Shown in pieces: positions 6,627-7,902 of a DNA stretch of 7,902 nucleotides. Each line of letters opens with the position of its first letter. Position 1 is the first letter of the stretch. This DNA comes from Suilimivivens sp963618065 (GTDB lineage Bacteria; Bacillota; Clostridia; Lachnospirales; Lachnospiraceae): positions 1 through 7,902 of the forward strand of contig CAVERH010000105.1 of assembly GCA_963618065.1 (NCBI GenBank). Reading direction: 5' to 3'. The translations under genes and the position numbers were made by a program. The notes under the pieces were generated by a model. The model searched no databases, was not told the DNA's origin, and saw only the letters and a list, made by a program, of their open reading frames with translations.

Positions 6627-7687
6627 CAGCGATTCTTATATTCCTCGCAGCTCATTCCTGCGATCTCTTTCATATCAGCATCCATCATCATGGCAACCAG
6701 ACCCTTGAAGTCTACATCTCTCTTCCAGCCAAGTGTCTTCTCGGCCTTCGTACAGTCACCCCAGAGGAATTCCACTTCTGCTGGGCGATAGAATTCCGGA
6801 TTCACGTCTACAAGAAGTCTGCCTGTTGCGGCATCGTATCCCTTCTCATCTACTCCGGCTCCTTCCCAGCGGATCGTGATTCCAAGCTGCTTGAAGGATT
6901 CCTCTACAAACTCACGGACGGTATGGGTTTCATTGGTGGCAAGCACGAAATCATCCGGCTTGTCCTGCTGAAGCATCATCCACATACCCTTTATATAGTC
7001 GCCTGCAAATCCCCAGTCACGCTTGGCATTCATGTTTCCAAGGCTTAGCTTTTCCTGCCTGCCTGCCATAATGTTTGCAATGGCAAGTGTAATCTTACGT
7101 GTCACGAAATTCTCTCCACGTCTCGGAGATTCATGGTTAAAGAGAATACCGTTACATGCAAACATGTTATAGGATTCTCTGTAGTTTACGGTGATCCAGT
7201 AGGAGTAAAGCTTGGCTGCTCCGTACGGGCTCTTCGGATAAAACGGAGTCTTCTCGCTTTGTGGTGCCGTTTCCGGGATTCCTCCAAACAGCTCAGAGGT
7301 GGAAGCCTGATAATATCTGCAATTACCGCCATTGACACGAATTGCTTCGAGAAGCTTTAATGTGCTTACGCCGGTTGCTTCTGCGGTATATTCAGGAACC
7401 TCAAAGGAAACGCCGACATGGGACTGTGCAGCCAGGTTATAAACCTCATCCGGACGGATCTCAGCGATCAGTCTCATCAGATTGCTGGAATCGGTGGTGT
7501 CTGCATAGTGTAAGAAAAATTTCACCTTATTGTATTCAGAATTGAGAATGTGATCGATACGTGCTGTATTGGAAATACTGTGTCTGCGTACCAGACCATG
7601 AACCTCATATCCCTTCTCTAACAGGAACTCTGCAAGATAAGAGCCGTCCTGTCCTGTAATACCTGTAATTAATGCTATCTTCTGCAT
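6626..7687 (-). CDS. gmd: GDP-mannose 4,6-dehydratase
   Basis: Cytoplasmic extended short-chain dehydrogenase that converts GDP-D-mannose to GDP-4-keto-6-deoxy-D-mannose, the substrate of Fcl encoded two genes downstream. From the chosen start it has 353 residues, typical for the family. The cofactor loop GITGQDG is at 9-15. T130 and E132 in STSELFG, with Y155 and K159 in SPYGAAK, form the catalytic set corresponding to E. coli T133/E135/Y157/K161. NHESPRRGENFVTRKI (184-199) and KRDWGFAGDY (222-231) are family hallmarks. The ATG at 7687 is preferred because AAGGAG lies 6 nt upstream and MQKIALITGITGQDG is the normal N-terminus. An in-frame GTG at 7732 would add 15 residues but has no ribosome binding site and lies near the predicted promoter. 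First gene of the operon; its stop codon shares a base with the next start. Confidence 0.97.
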   Translation of the reverse strand: MQKIALITGITGQDGSYLAEFLLEKGYEVHGLVRRHSISNTARIDHILNSEYNKVKFFLHYADTTDSSNLMRLIAEIRPDEVYNLAAQSHVGVSFEVPEYTAEATGVSTLKLLEAIRVNGGNCRYYQASTSELFGGIPETAPQSEKTPFYPKSPYGAAKLYSYWITVNYRESYNMFACNGILFNHESPRRGENFVTRKITLAIANIMAGRQEKLSLGNMNAKRDWGFAGDYIKGMWMMLQQDKPDDFVLATNETHTVREFVEESFKQLGITIRWEGAGVDEKGYDAATGRLLVDVNPEFYRPAEVEFLWGDCTKAEKTLGWKRDVDFKGLVAMMMDADMKEIAGMSCEEYKNR

Positions 7688-7693
7688 AGAATT

Positions 7694-7699
7694 CTCCTT
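7694..7699 (-). promoter_or_regulatory. Ribosome binding site deciding the gmd start
   Basis: AAGGAG on the minus strand, 6 nt before the ATG at 7687. Its quality and spacing favour this ATG over the in-frame GTG at 7732, which lacks any Shine-Dalgarno sequence. Confidence 0.85.
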
Positions 7700-7723
7700 T
7701 ACCTTATTTAATGCACTGCTTTG

Positions 7724-7752
7724 ATTATGCACTATTTATAATAATCTCGTAA
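7724..7752 (-). promoter_or_regulatory. Candidate promoter of gmd operon
   Basis: On the minus strand, TTACGA (7752-7747) and CATAAT (7729-7724) are 17 nt apart, giving a leader of about 30 nt before the gmd ATG. The -35 is weak. An alternative -10, TATTAT or TATAAA (7743-7735), also exists but has no recognisable -35. The -35 candidate overlaps the inner edge of the folded element at 7749-7901, so the element may supply part of the promoter. The AT-rich setting and position fit, but the exact boxes are uncertain. Confidence 0.35.
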
Positions 7753-7901
7753 CTATTCAGAACTCCATTCGCAAAACCGCTGTTTCACAGCTTATGTTTT
7801 GCTCATGTAGTTACTTCGCCATATAAAATCTGTCAAATATGCTCTGGAATGCAAGCATTCCGATCATATTTATCAGATTTTGCATGGCTCTGAATAGTTA
7901 C
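7749..7901. repeat. Structured inverted-repeat element with two internal hairpins
   Basis: A 153-bp segment bounded by a perfect 13-bp inverted repeat: GTAACTATTCAGA at 7749-7761 and its complement at 7889-7901. CCAT (7765-7768) and ATGG (7884-7887) extend the pairing. Inside are two hairpins. The first pairs GCAAAAC (7771-7777) with GTTTTGC (7795-7801), with an inner GCTGT/ACAGC stem. The second, at 7827-7882, pairs AAAATCTG with CAGATTTT, AAATATG with CATATTT, and GGAATGC with GCATTCC around an AA loop. Together they would form a three-way junction in RNA or a cruciform in DNA. No open reading frame of note is present. It could be a miniature mobile repeat or a structured RNA. Target-site duplications cannot be assessed, because the window ends one base after the right arm. 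Confidence 0.6.
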
Positions 7902-7902
7902 A

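Noticed and set aside
7688..7732. N-terminal extension of gmd from the GTG at 7732
   Set aside because: No Shine-Dalgarno precedes the GTG, the family N-terminus begins at the ATG at 7687 with a strong AAGGAG, and the extension overlaps the likely promoter.
7749..7901. CRISPR array or known riboswitch at the right edge
   Set aside because: There are no evenly spaced direct repeats with spacers. The structure is one set of nested inverted repeats, and no conserved riboswitch core was recognised.

Overview
The window holds five complete protein genes, all on the minus strand, in two consecutive transcription units, with short structured intergenic regions between and around them. Nothing on the plus strand looks coding. 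The likely source is a Firmicute of the Lachnospiraceae / Clostridium cluster XIVa type. This is inferred from the FtsH variant (Gly-rich N-terminal extension, a CSD-containing segment after the protease core, a long E/Q/T-rich tail), the UPF0371 (DUF1846) protein, strong AGGAG-type ribosome binding sites and moderate GC content. I could not confirm it by any search.

Region by region, in the direction of transcription (right to left). Positions 7902-7733 are non-coding. They hold a folded element of about 153 bp, with 13-bp perfect inverted ends enclosing two internal hairpins, followed by a possible promoter. Positions 7687-4010 form a tight three-gene operon: gmd (GDP-mannose 4,6-dehydratase), a 563-residue polytopic membrane protein, and fcl (GDP-L-fucose synthase). 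Both junctions overlap (1 nt and 20 nt), and a 16-bp perfect terminator hairpin follows fcl. Positions 4009-3777 are non-coding, with that terminator, a probable promoter and a leader that can fold in two alternative ways. Positions 3776-114 form a second operon: a UPF0371/DUF1846 protein whose stop codon directly abuts the start codon of ftsH. A GNRA-capped terminator follows ftsH, and part of another palindromic element lies at the left edge.

How the genes work together: Gmd and Fcl are the two consecutive enzymes that convert GDP-D-mannose to GDP-L-fucose, so the first operon supplies activated fucose for a surface glycan or glycoprotein. No enzymes making GDP-mannose and no conventional soluble glycosyltransferase are in the window. 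The membrane protein between them, which has GT-C-like features, is therefore the most interesting unknown: it may be the glycosyltransferase or export-side partner that uses the fucose. The second operon couples a conserved protein of unknown function to the membrane AAA+ protease FtsH.

Most of the window is ordinary core metabolism and proteostasis. The points worth a second look are the embedded membrane protein, the UPF0371-ftsH coupling, and the structured repeats at both window edges.
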